A stretch of 64,000 bases of DNA from Sophora flavescens (lineage: Eukaryota; Streptophyta; Magnoliopsida; Fabales; Fabaceae). Position numbers and translations under genes: made by a program. How positions within the stretch are numbered: the stretch's first letter is position 1; every line of letters begins with the position of its first letter. Shown here piece after piece: positions 48,901-60,693 of this stretch. The notes beneath the pieces are model-generated. The model searched no databases and was not told where the DNA came from. It saw only the letters and a program-made list of their open reading frames with translations. The stretch spans positions 80,005,228-80,069,227 of the forward strand of contig CM061068.1 in the NCBI GenBank assembly GCA_030762895.1, read 5' to 3'.

Positions 48901-51900
48901 TCACAATCTTCTCTGTCAACTTCCTCCCTGCCTTTTTCATTTATCTTTCTCCTCCAACTTATTTGTATCGCCTTATTTGCACAATCGTGGACCGTCGTGT
49001 TGAACATAACTATGTTGGGTTCACAGTTATATAATATATATTTCAAGGACACGCCTTTGGAAAGTTTTGACAGGTGTCATCTTCTCATGCAATGACTTTC
49101 AAAAGAAGCTCCTCAAAACCATTCTATTTTTAGTAAGTTTTACAAAATTGTAAAATTGTAAAAACAAAAAAAATCAGGCACAATTGGTAGTGGGATCCAG
49201 CTCATATTCTTATCACACAATTCATTGTTTAACGTTCTCTTCTTGATTACCGCCCACTCATAGATTACCTTTTTTTTTGAATTTGAATTGTTACTATTGC
49301 TTATTATTTTATTTTTAAATTCTGTTAACACTTTTAATTAGTCTCTCTTCCAACCAGCAAACAACCTCCCATGACATCCTATCAAGAGATTCCTTTTTTA
49401 TTCATCAACTATGTGCATTCAACCAAATGTTTTATCTTTTCTCAATCACACCCTCTCAGTCATTCGACGAGCTGCTCTCAGGTAACTCTCTTCTTCCCTT
49501 TTTTTCCTTTTTTCACTTTTATTTTTCCTTTCTCCCCCTAAATCGAGACTGCCACTGCCACGAGGAGACTGCCTCCTAAGCCACCATCTTCTCTGTCAAC
49601 TTCCTCCTTGCATTTTCATTTATCTTTCTTCTCCAACTGATCTTTATCGCCCTTTTTACACAATCGTGGACTGTCATGATGAACGGAAAGTTTTGACAGG
49701 TGTCATCTTCTCATGCAATGGCTTTCAAAGGAATCTCTTTCAAACCATTCTATTTTAGCAAGTTTTACACAATCGTAAATTTGTAAAAACAAAAAAAAAA
49801 ATCAGGCCCAATTGGTGGTGCGATCCAGCTCATATTCTTATCACGCAATTCATTGTTAAACGTTCTCTTCTTGATTACGTCCACTCATTGATTACCTTTT
49901 ATTTGAATTTAAATTTCTACTAGTGTTTATTATTTTATTTTTAATTTCTTTTAACTCTTTTAATTAGTCTCTCTTCCAACCAGCAAGCAGCCTCGCATGA
50001 CATCCAATCAAGCAATTGCTTTATTTTTCCTCTACTATATGCAATCAACCAAATGTTTTATCTTTTCTCAATCACACTATCTCAGTCATTCGACGAGCTG
50101 CTCTAGGTAACTCTCTTTTTCTTTTTTTCTTTTTTTCAGTTTTATTTTTCCTTTCTCCTTTTCAATCGAGATCGTCGCCGCATCGAGGAGACTGTCGCCT
50201 CAGCCACCATCTTCTCTGTCAACTTCCTCCCAGCCATTTTCATTTATCTTTCTTCTCCAAATGACCTGTATCGCCCTTTTTGCACAACCATGGACCATCG
50301 TGTTGAATCTAACTATGTTGGGTTCACATCTATATTCTTAAAAATATATAATTCAAGGACCCACCTTTGGAATGTTTTATGAGGTGTCATCTTCTCATGC
50401 AATAGCTTTCAAAGGAAGCTCCTTCAAACCATTCTATTTTTAGCAAGTTTTACACAATTGTAAAATTGTACAAACAAAAAAAATCAGACACAATTGGTAG
50501 TGGGATCCAGATCATATTCTTATCACGCAATTCATTGTTTAACGTTCTCTTCTTGATTACCGCCCACTCATTGATTACCATTTCTTTGAAATTGAATTGC
50601 TACCACTGTTTATTATTTTATTTTTAATTTCTGTTAACTCTTTTAATTAGTCTCTCTTCCAACAAGCAAGCAACATCCCGTGACATCCAATCAAGAAATT
50701 CCTTTTTTTTTCCTCTACGATATGCATTCAACCAAATGTTTTATCTTTTCTCAATCACTCACTCTCAGCCATTAGACTTGTTGCTCTCAGGCAACCCTCT
50801 TCTTCCCTTTTTCCTTTTTTTAGCTTTATTTTTCCTTTCTCCCTCTCTATCGAGACCGCCGCCGTCTCGAGGAGACTGTCGCCTCAGCCACCATCTTCTT
50901 TGTCAACTTCCTCCCTGCCATTTTCATTTATCTTTCCTCTCCAACTTATCTGTATCGCCCTATTTTGCACAACCGTGGACCATCGTGTTGAACGTAACTA
51001 CGTTGGGTCCACATCTATATTCTACATAATATATATTTCAAAGACACACCTTTGGAAAGTTTTGACAGGTGTCACCTTCTCATGCAATGGCTTTCAAAGG
51101 AAGCTCCTTCAAACCATTGTATTTTTAGCAAGTTTTACACAATTGTAAAAACAAAACAAAAAATCAGGCACAATTGGTAGTGGGATTCAGCTCATATTCT
51201 TATCATGCAATTCATTGTTTAACGTTCTCTTCTTGATTACCGCCCACTCATTGATTACCTTTTATTTGAATTTGAATTGTTACTACTGTTTATTATTTTA
51301 TTTTTAATTTCTTTCAACTCTTTTAATTAGTCTCCCTTCCAACAAGCCAACAACCTCCCATGACATCCAATCAAGAATTTCTTTCTTTTTTTTCCACTAC
51401 TATATGCAGTCAACCAAATGTTTTATCTTTTCTCAATCACTCCCTCTCAGTCATTGGACTTGCTTCTCTCAGGCAACCCTCTGCTTCCCTTTTTCCTTTT
51501 TTTAGTTTTATTTTTTCTTTCTCCTTCACAATCGAGACTGCCGCCGCCGTGAGGAAACTGCCGCCTCAGACACCATCTTCTCTGTCAACTTCATCCCTGC
51601 CATTTTCATTTATCTTTCTTCTCCAACTGATCCGTATCGCCTTTTTGTACATCCGTGGACCGTCGTGTTGAACGTAACTATGTTGGGTTAACATCTATAT
51701 TCTATATAATATATATTTCAAGGACACGGCTTTGGAAAGTTTTGACAAGTGTCATCTTCTCATGCAATGGCTTTCAATGGAAGCTCCTTCAAACCATTCT
51801 ATTTTTAGCAAGTTTTACACAATTGTAAAATTGTAAAAACAAAAAAAATCAGGCACAATTGGTAGTGGGATCCAGCTCGTATTCTTATCACACAATTCAT

Positions 51901-52312
51901 TGTTTAATGTTCTCTTCTTGATTACCGCCCACTCATTGATTACCTTTTATGTTAATTTTAATTGTTACTACTGTTTATTATTTTATTTTTATTTTCTTTC
52001 AACTCTTTTAATTAGTCTCTCTTCCAACAAGCAAGCAACTTCCCATGACATCCAATCAAGAAATTCCTTCTTTTTTTTCCACTACTATAGGCATTCAACC
52101 AAATGTTTTATCTTTTCTCAATCACTCCCTCTCAATCATTAGACTTGCTACTCTCAGGCAACCCTTTTCTTCCCTTTTTCCTTTTTTTAGTTTTATTTTT
52201 CTTTCTCCCTCACTATCGAGACCGTCGTCGCCCTGAGGAGTCTGCCGCCTCAGACACCATCTTCTCCGTCAACTTCCTCCCTGCCATTTTCATTTATCTT
52301 TCTTCTCCAACT
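36987..52312 (+). repeat. 680-bp satellite array, block 2 (about 23 monomers)
   Basis: Monomer phase points (ATGACATCC or a variant) fall at 37122, 37807, 38492, 39175, 39859, 40539, 41226, 41912, 42594, 43272, 43958, 44639, 45324, 46000, 46664, 47335, 48016, 48693, 49371, 49997, 50680, 51360 and 52045. Spacing is mostly 664-687 bp, with one short step of 626 where about 85 bp are lost near 49685. Several variants exist: CATTCGACGAGCTGCTC (39950, 40632, 48781, 49458, 50090), CATTAGACTTGCTGCTC (most), and ACAATCATTAGACTT..TGCTCACAGG (43360, 45405, 47415). CT-rich ORFs of about 100-160 codons recur but are not convincing genes. The block breaks at 52312, where solo LTR E inserted. Confidence 0.93.
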
Positions 52313-53198
52313 TGTTGTTTTGGCTTCAACGACTCAACACGGGGGGTTAATTGAGTTTTCAAAAAATATTTCCCTCTTAAAACTTTTTCACAAAGCTTTA
52401 TAAATCAGAGTTGAGGATTAGTGACCTCAGGATCTTTTACAAGATCAATGAAGGGTTTGTATAAAATCTTGAATAGAAGGTGATGAGGATAAGAAAGATT
52501 AATTCAGAATTAATAAAGAATAGATTCATAATAGGTTCGGGTTTAATAATCAGTAATAGTTCAGTTTCAGTAATCAAGAATGGTTTTGATCAATCTCAGT
52601 TTTAAACGTAGATAACACAATCTTGATTACAATCAGATTCATGTTTCAATTCAGTTTATTTAGATCAAGAACATAAATTATATTAAACTTTAAACATCAA
52701 AGTTGCAGGTTCCTGAACATAAACAAAAAGTAAAGGAGTTTGAGTTTTAGGGATACCACACAACCAGATTTATCCTGGTTCAGTCACCTCCACTGTGACC
52801 TACATCCAGTCCCCACTCCACCTATGGGATTTCACACACTAACACACAAGCTTTGCCAGGTAGCTTGAAAAACCTTTACACCACATAGCACTCCTCCACC
52901 TCAAGATACCACACTCTTGTGAAGAGACGCAATGTTCAACCTTAGGGATACCTCACCCTAATCACTCGGAGAGACTCCCTCTCTCTTTACAATCAAAAGT
53001 AAAAACAAAATTTGATTCCTCACTCTCAATAGTCAGATAAACAAATTGAAGTACTTTGAGTATTGAAACACTCTTTTCTCAGTAAGCTCAATAAAGATGA
53101 TGAATGCTTTTCACAATTGATTTCTCAAAACAATTTCGTAAAACTGTGATATGTTATGATATTCGTATATGTTGTTTAAGTGTTCCTTTGATCCCTCT

Positions 53199-53207
53199 TT
53201 ATATAGA
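53199..53207 (-). promoter_or_regulatory. Probable TATA box of solo LTR E
   Basis: Read on the minus strand as CTATATAAAGAGGG, about 980 bp from the LTR start, with the 25-bp minisatellite upstream of it. Confidence 0.5.
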
Positions 53208-53520
53208 AAACAAGTTATAGTCGCTGGGATCAATCAAAATAGATTTGGATCTGATTAACAGAATCTATTTTCTTGATTCTCGTTCTTGAAATAAGATTCT
53301 GATTGTTCTTGTAGAATTCGAGTCCATAAAATAATCGAGTCCATCTGGAAAAATAGCCGCGTCCATCTTGAAGAAAATAGCCGCGTCCATTTGCCACGTC
53401 AGCAGACGGGAGTACTAACACAAAGTAATTGGGCGTGCTCCAACTAGTGGACGAGCTCCATATGCCATGTCGGTGGATGGAGCTTCCCATTAAGATCTTA
53501 GCAAGTCCAAAGACTTGTGT

Positions 53521-53760
53521 GGACGAGCACTTTTATCACTTCAATGGACGTTCGCTTGTGTCACTTTAGTGGACGTGCGCTTGTGTCACTTTAGTGGATG
53601 TGCGCTTGTATCACTTTAGTGGACATGCGCTTGTATCACTTTAGTGGACGAGCACTTATGTACTTTAGTAGACGTGAGCTTCTGTCACTTTAGTAGGCGT
53701 GCGCTTCTGTCACTTTAGTAGACTTGAGCTTCTATCACTTTCTTGGGCGCCAGTTTTTAC
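53521..53760 (-). repeat. 25-bp minisatellite in U3 of solo LTR E
   Basis: Units like GGACGTGCGCTTGTGTCACTTTAGT start at 53521, 53546, 53571, 53596, 53621, 53646, 53670, 53695, 53720 and 53745, that is, 25 bp apart with one step of 24. Two decayed units follow near 53774 and 53801. In element orientation they lie upstream of the TATA box, as LTR enhancer repeats do. Confidence 0.85.
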
Positions 53761-54184
53761 TATTCCCAGTGTTGGACGAGTGCTTATATTATTCCAGTGA
53801 TGGACGAGCGCTTTGAAATCTTATTTCAAAAATCATTTTTATTTACGAAAACTTATTCCTTTTAATGCAAGTTATGAAAAATGATTTTCTTTCATTCATA
53901 TTTTCAAATTGAGCTTATTTTTGAATAAGAGATTTCATCTCTTACAAATAATCTAAGACTTAACACTAATTTCTTCGTTAAACTCTTGTCTTGATGATTC
54001 CTTGATCTTCGTCTTTACTCTTTGATTCCTCCAAGTTCTTCCTTGAATATTGTCCTTCGATTGCTCACTGAAATTTTCGAGTATTGCTTGATACCAGTCT
54101 TTGTAATTTGACACTAAAAACACTTGCATACACATTAAGTTGTATTTGTCATATATCAAAATCTCTAAGTCATTGAGTTTAACA

Positions 54185-57100
54185 CAACTGATCCGTATCG
54201 CCCTTTTTGCACATCCGTGGACCATCGTGTTGAACGTAACTACGTTGGGTTCACATCTATATTCTATATAATATATATTTCAAGAACACGCCTTTGGAAA
54301 GTTTTGACAGGTGTCATCTTCTCATGCAATGGCTTTCAGAGGAAGCTCCTTCAAACCATTCTATTTTTAGCAAGTTTTACACAATTGTAAAATTGTAAAA
54401 ACAAAAAAAAGCAAGCACAATTAGTAGTGGGATCCAGCTCATATTCTTATCACGTAATTCATTGTTTAACGTTCTCTTCTTGATTACCGCCCACTCATTG
54501 ATTACCTTTTATTTGAATTTGAATTGCAACTAGTGTTTATTATTTTATTTTTAATTTCTTTTAACTCTTTTAATTAGTCTCTCTTCCAACCAACAAGCAA
54601 CCTCCCATGACATCCAATCAAGAAATTCCATTATTTTTCCTCTACTATATGCAATCAACCAAATGTTTAATCTTTTCTCAATCACCCCTTCTCAGTCATT
54701 CGACGAGCTGCTCTCAAGTAGCTCTCTTCTTCCTTTTTTCCTTTTTTCAGTTTTATTTTTCCTTTCTCCCTCTCAATCGAGATCGTCGCCGCACCGAGGA
54801 GACTATCGCCTCAGCTACCATTATCTCTGTCAACTTCCTCCCAGTCATTTTCATTTATCTTTCTTCTCCAACTGACCTGTATCACCCTTTTTGCACAACC
54901 GTGGACCGTCGTGTTTAACGTAACTATGTTGGGTTCACAGCTATATTCTATATAATATATATTTCAAGGACACACCTTTGGAATGTTTTGAGAGGTGTCA
55001 TCTTCTCATGCAATGGCTTTCAAAGGAAGCTCCTTCAAACCATTCAATTTTTAGCAAGTTTAACAAAATTGTAAAATTGTAAAAACAAAAAAATCAGGCA
55101 CAATTGGTAGTGGGATCCAGCTCATATTCTTATCACACAATTCATTGTTTAACGTTCTCTTCTTGATTACCGCCCAATCATTGATTACCTTTTATTTGAA
55201 TTTGAATTGCAACCACTGTTTATTATTTTATTTTTAATTTCTTTTAACTCTTTTAATTAGTCTCTCTTCCAACAAGTAAGCAACCTCCCATGACATCCAA
55301 TCAAGAAATTCCTTTTTTTTCCTCTACGATATGCATTCAACCAAATGTTTTATCTTTTCTCAATCACTCACTCTCAGTCATTAGACTTGTTGCTCTCAGG
55401 CAACCCTCTTCTTCCCTTTTTCCTTTTTTCAGATTTATTTTTTCTTTCTCACTTTCAATCGACACCGCCACTGCCCCTAGGGGACTGCCGCCTCAGCCAC
55501 CATCTTCTCTGTCAACTTTCTCCCTGCCATTTTCATTTATCTTTCCTCTCCAACTTATATGTATCGCCCTTTTTGCACATCCGTGGACCATCGTGTTGAA
55601 CGTAACTATATTGAGTTCACATCTATATTCTATATAACATATATTTCGAGGACACGCCCTTGGAAAGTTTTGACAGGTCTCATCTTCTCATGCAATGGCT
55701 TTCAAAGGAAGCTTCTTCAAACCATTCTATTTTTAGGAAGTTTTACACAACTGTAAAATTGTAAAAAAAAAAAAAAATCAGCCACAAATGGTAGTGTGAT
55801 CCAGCTCATATTCTTATCACGCAATTCATTGTTTAACGTGCTTTTCTTGATTACCGCCCACTCATTAATTACCTTTTATTTGAATTTGAATTTTTACTAC
55901 TGTTCATTATTTTATTTTAAATTTCTTTTAACTCTTTTAATTAGTCTCTCTTCCAACAAGCAAACAACCTCCCATGACATCCAATCAAGAAAATCCTTTT
56001 TTTTTCACTACTATATGCATTCAACCAAATGTTTTATCTTTTCTCAATCACTTCCTCTCAGTCATTAGACTTGCTGCTCTCAGGCAACCCTCTTCTTTCC
56101 TTTTTCCTTTTTTCAGTTTTATTTTTTCTTTCTCCCTCTCAATCGAGACAGTCGCTGCCGCGAGGAGACTGCCGTCTCAGCCACCATCTTCCGTGTCAAC
56201 TTCCTGCCATTTTTATTTATGTTTCTTCTCTAACTGATCTGTATAGCCCTTTTTCACAACCGTGGACCGTCGTATTGAACGTAACTATGTTAGGTTCGCA
56301 TCTATATTCTATATAATATATACTACAAGGACTCACCTTTGGAAGGTTTTGACAGGTGTCATCTTCTCATGCAATGGCTTTCAAAAGAAGCTCCTTCAAA
56401 CCATTCTATTTTTAGCAAGTTTTAAACAATTGTAAAATGAAGAAAAATAAAAAAAATCAGCTACAATTGATAGTGGGATCCAGCTCATAATATTATTAAG
56501 CAATTCATTCTATAACGTGCTCTTCTTGATTACCACCCAATCATTGATTACCTTTTATTTGAATTTGAATTATTACTACTGTTTATTATTTTATTTTTAA
56601 TTTCTTTTAACTCTTTTAATTTGTCTCTCTTCCAACGAGCAAGCTACCTCCCATGACATCCAATCAAGAAATTCTATTTTTTTTCCTCTACGATATGCAT
56701 TCAACAAAATGTTTTATCTTTTCTCAATCACTCCCTCTCAGCCATTAGACTTCGTGCTCTTAAGCAACCCTCTTCTTCCCTTTTTCCTTTTTTCAGTTTT
56801 ATTTTTTCTTTCTCCCTCTCAATCGAGACTGCCGTCGCCCCAAGGAGACTGCCGCCTAAGCCACCATCTTCTTTGTCAACTTCATCCCTGCCATTTTCAT
56901 TTATCTTTCTTCTCCAACTGATCTGTATCGCCCTTTTTGCACAACAGTGGACCGTCGTGTTGAACGTAACTATGTTGGGTTCACATCTATATTCTATATA
57001 ATATATATTTCATGGACACACCTTTGGAAAGTTTTGACAGGTGTCATCTTCTCAAGCAATAGCTTTCAAATGAAGCTCCTTCAAACCATTCTATTTTTAG

Positions 57101-57262
57101 CAAGTTTTACACAATTGTAAAATTGTAAAACCAAAAAAAAAATCAGCCACAATTGGTAGTGGGATCCAGCTCATATTCTTATCACACAATTCATTGTTTA
57201 ACGTGCTTTTCTTGATTATCGCCCACTCGTTGATTACCTATTATTTGAATTTGAATTGTTAC
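54185..57262 (+). repeat. 680-bp satellite array, block 3 (about 4 monomers plus part)
   Basis: Continues the monomer cut by solo LTR E. Phase points are 54607, 55290, 55974 and 56653 (period 679-684). It ends at 57262 inside the T/A-rich part of a monomer (GAATTTGAATTGTTAC), where element D begins. Confidence 0.93.
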
Positions 57263-59299
57263 TGTGAACACCCCATTTTGACCGGGTCTTTTAGTCTTCA
57301 CTAAAAATTTCAAAAAAATAATAATAAAATAAAAAATTGCAAAGAAAATAAAAATAATAAAAAGATTTTTAATTGGGTCAGGCCAGTTAAACCCATTTCA
57401 TCCGCCTCCAACAAACCCTAGCAACCACTTTATTTTGAATTTGAACCTCGTTGGTGAATCCTTTAATTTTTTTGCAGATAAGGCTCGGTAGTTTTGATTC
57501 TATTTCAAATCGGTGATAGGAATTTTAATCTTGGCATATTTTTAGGATAATAGGGGGTAAATCCCTTAATTTTAGGTAGACAAGGCTCGGCAGTTTTGAT
57601 TTGATTTCAAACTAGAGATAAAAATTTTAATCTTTAAGAGATTTTTAGGATCAAAATCGAAACAATTTGGCGTTATAAAAATCACAACAGGGGCTACAGA
57701 ATGAGGAGAGCAAAAAAAAAAACAAAGAAAGGAACCTGAGAAAAATTTCAGAAAAAACAGTGAAAGCAGCGAAAAAGAAACTAAAAATGTCTTTGCAAGT
57801 ATTTTGAATATCAAAGGTAGAGTGATACAGAGAGTAGAGAAAAAAAGAAAGAAAGAAAAAAAAACCTTCCTTGTTCCCTTCGAACATCGTCAAGCCGCTG
57901 CCGGACCTCCCTCACGCGGCTCTGTCTTGCTCAGAACCGTACCACCGTAGCGCAGCCGCTCGCCAGCCACCGCGGCTTCGCCATCGCACGGAACCGCCGT
58001 GCACGAACCGACAGTGCTCCGCCCAGATCCGGCCTCGAGGCCACTACCAGGACCTCCAACCCCACCGCGTACAAATCACGCTGCTGCTCTGAGCCGGAAC
58101 CACCGCATCGTGAACCCAAGCCGCCACCTCCTTCCTCGACAGCTCTGCGGCGTCTTCCCCCTGCAAGCTCTGTTTTGTTGTTTTGGTCGAGAAGGGTCTG
58201 CTTCTCCCTTTCCATTTTGTTTTATTTATTTATTTATGTTATTTTATCTTTGTTTTCCTTTTTTTTTAGTCTGACCTAACCTTCTCTTTTGTAGTATATG
58301 GGCTTGGTTTGATTGCCTTGTTAGGCTAAATATAGTGTTGATCTTTATGTGAGTATTTTAGTGGGCTGGTCACTTAGCCCAAATTAAAAAATGCTATAAA
58401 CACTTATATGAAGTCAAACTTTATTTTTATTCTTTAATTTTCAATTCGTAAGCAATAAATTAAATAAAATAGAATGTTTCTTTATAGATAATTTTAGGAT
58501 TACTTTGTGAGAGGTATCGCATTTAATCCCGTAGGTCTAAGATCATTCTGTGAACGTTTGTGTCATGTTCTATCTCACTTAGGAGTTTTCGATAATAAAA
58601 AATGAAATATATAAAAAAAAATCTTTTTTTTAAAACAAAATAAAATAAAACTTTTTTTCATAAAATTTAAAATAAACCAACAAATAAAATATTTTCTACA
58701 AGAACTACGTGGCTTTGAGTTTCCCATCGAAGCAGGGAATACGTAGGAGTGGGATCAATCATCTCGTTGAGCCAAAATTAATTTTTTCCATTATTTTTGT
58801 GTTCTTTTTAATTTGTTTAATGTGGATAATTAATTTATAATTTGTTTAATGTTTTTGGGTTTCTCTATGACAAGTGTCATGCTCAATCCCCTAGCTTTGA
58901 GGTTGCTCTATGGACTTACGTGCTATGTCCGACCTTATTTAGGATTTATCAATAATATTTTTTTTCAAAAAAAATTTTTAAAATGCAAAAAATAATAATA
59001 AAGAAACATAAAATAAAAAATATTAATAAATAAATAAATTCTTCCTTGTAAATATTTTTTGGGTAAACAATAAATAATTTGACTTCGTGCAATTTATTTA
59101 AGGTATCATTCTTAGAATGGGCGATGTAGGGTGCTTAACACCTTCCCTACTCGTAACCGACTCTCGAACTCAATTTGGTTCCAAAGACCATTTTTAAAGG
59201 TTTTCCAATTTTTCCTAAATTAAATAAAATTGGTGGTGACTCTAATTTTTCTTAAAATCTCTTTTATTGTCGTCCCTGTCGTAATTTTTGGTTGCGATA
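57263..59299 (+). repeat. 5' LTR of element D (Tat/Ogre-like)
   Basis: About 2.04 kb from TGTGAACACCCC to TTGCGATA, the expected CA end apparently changed to TA, followed by GA and the primer site. It contains GTAGGTCTAAG/CATTCTGTGAACG and a related later block (TAGCTTTGAGGTTGCTCTATGGAC), and TACGTAGGAG, as in Tat/Ogre-type LTRs. A GC-rich island at about 57890-58170 stands out from AT-rich surroundings. No second LTR is in the window. Confidence 0.78.
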
Positions 59300-59301
59300 G
59301 A

Positions 59302-59319
59302 TGGCGACTCCACTGGGGA
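59302..59319 (+). other. Primer-binding site of element D
   Basis: TGGCGACTCCACTGGGGA, 2 bp after the LTR, is the form of primer site typical of Tat/Ogre elements (complementary to a tRNA-Arg 3' end). It fixes the orientation as plus. Confidence 0.8.
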
Positions 59320-59670
59320 AAATATGTGAGTCAAGCCTAAGTAATGAGTTGTGCATGTTGGTATTTATTGTTTACCCCTTTTTTATTGTTTTCTTTTATT
59401 TCTGTATATATTTGATTCTTTTTTTGCTTTAATAATTATTTTTACATTAGGATAGAAGACCATGATATTTTTATTTTTATTTTGTTTGCTTGTCTTACAG
59501 GTCCAAGTAGTTCGGTATTAGGATTGTATAGGTTTGTATGCCTCCAGCACACACAACACCAACACTCATTCTCACACACTTTCAGCTCTATACCCGAGCT
59601 TGTGGGACCTTAAGGATTAGATGGTGACTCAGCATTGTCATTGAAGGCCGAAATGTCGTTGAAGGTCTAG
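59320..59670 (+). mobile_element. 5' untranslated interior of element D up to the LINE
   Basis: Noncoding T-rich sequence after the primer site, then a stretch with GCCTCCAGCACACACAACACC and TATACCCGAGCTTGTGGGACC, typical of Tat/Ogre leaders. No gag or other ORF is seen before LINE sequence begins. The exact junction is uncertain: it could lie between about 59600 and 59670, because a TAG in frame precedes the first clear LINE codons. Confidence 0.65.
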
Positions 59671-60693
59671 GTGAGAATTTATGATCTGCCTATGGAGTAT
59701 TGGAGGCCGAAAATTCTGTTTGAGATTGCAAATGGAATAGGCACTCCAATTGCTTTAGATGAATCTACAAAAAACAAAGTCTTTGGCCATTTTGCCAGAA
59801 TCTTGGTTGATATTGATCTCTCTGGACCTATCTCAAATGGTATCAGGGTTGAAAGGGAGGCTCATGCATTATATGTTACGTTCGACTATGAAAGACTCCC
59901 CTCTTTTTGTTCTTGCTGCCTCTCGATAGGGCATGCTGCTGGGGAATGTAGGAGAAATCTTAACAATCCTGCACCCCGAAAGGATCAGCCTCCTATCCAG
60001 AAACCTAAATCTTCTTATATTCCTAAATAGCCAATTGCCAGGAAACCAGATGTAGATAGGGTTATCCCTGATCTTGTGATCGGTCAGGATGTTTCAGGTC
60101 AGATTCCATTGGACTGTGGTAATCAGGTTCCTATCATTGTTTCGGCTGATACCAATGTTGGTGTTCCCGAAATGAATAATGCAGTATTGCAGCAGATTGC
60201 CAATAATGCAGAACATATACAAGGAATTCCGGAGGATGGCAATACTTCTGTTTATGATGAATCCATTCATCCGAGAATCTCCCAGTCGATCGAGTTTTAC
60301 CTGATCCTGGATTTCATACTCCAATGGTTGGTGCAGAAAACACTGGAAATGGGGTGCAGTCTATTAGTCATGTTTCTGATTCTATGGGGGGCTTAGACCT
60401 TAATGTCAATTCTATTCCCAGAGTATTAATGCAGTGATACCTTCACTTGTGCATGATCTCCCCAAAGAGCTCAGGGAGATATTAGGATCGTGTCTAAATT
60501 CTGGTGCAATGGTACTGAGGAGGAAGACAATGCTGTGGATGAGGAATGCCTTGAAGATCAGTCTAAACAAGGAAACTTTGAAGTGTTCATTTCGAAATCT
60601 CAGAAGAAAAAACTGAGGAAAAGACAGACTGCCCTTGCAAAGGCTGGTAAACCAAAGGCCCGGAATAGGGCTGGTCCAAGTAATTTTGCATGA
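59671..60693 (+). pseudogene. LINE ORF1 (5' truncated, broken)
   Basis: Nucleic-acid-binding ORF1 of a plant LINE. It starts within the conserved part (VRIYDLPMEYWRPKILFE) and has a CCHC zinc knuckle, CSCCLSIGHAAGEC, at about residues 82-95. The first frame stops at a TAG (60028-60030), then resumes in frame with PIARKPDVDRV, shifts frame near 60290-60490, and ends in a basic tail (SKSQKKKLRKRQ...) at the TGA 60691-60693, which overlaps the ORF2 start. At least one stop and one shift make it non-functional. Confidence 0.82.

Larger units (their letters stand above)
52313..54184 (-). mobile_element. Solo LTR E (1.87 kb)
   Basis: Flanked by CAACT (52308-52312 and 54185-54189), with complementary ends TGTTGTTTTGG...GTTTAACA. 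It interrupts a satellite monomer that continues afterwards (AACTGATCCGTATCG). A TATATAAAG box on the minus strand at about 53199-53207 suggests minus orientation. A 25-bp minisatellite lies upstream of that box. No coding capacity and no partner LTR are present. The sequence resembles Ty1/copia-type LTRs in style, but I cannot assign a lineage. Confidence 0.85.

Noticed and set aside
52313..54184. Element E as a MITE or DNA transposon because of its TGTT...AACA ends
   Set aside because: The inverted match is only 4 bp, the duplication is 5 bp, the length is 1.87 kb and a TATA box is present, all as expected for a solo LTR.
36987..57262. Satellite as rDNA intergenic spacer
   Set aside because: No 18S, 5.8S, 25S or 5S sequence is present and no RNA polymerase I terminator-like element was recognised.
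57871..58274. Open frames of 73-94 codons in the element D LTR as genes
   Set aside because: They overlap on both strands within a GC-rich island of an LTR and show no conserved motif.
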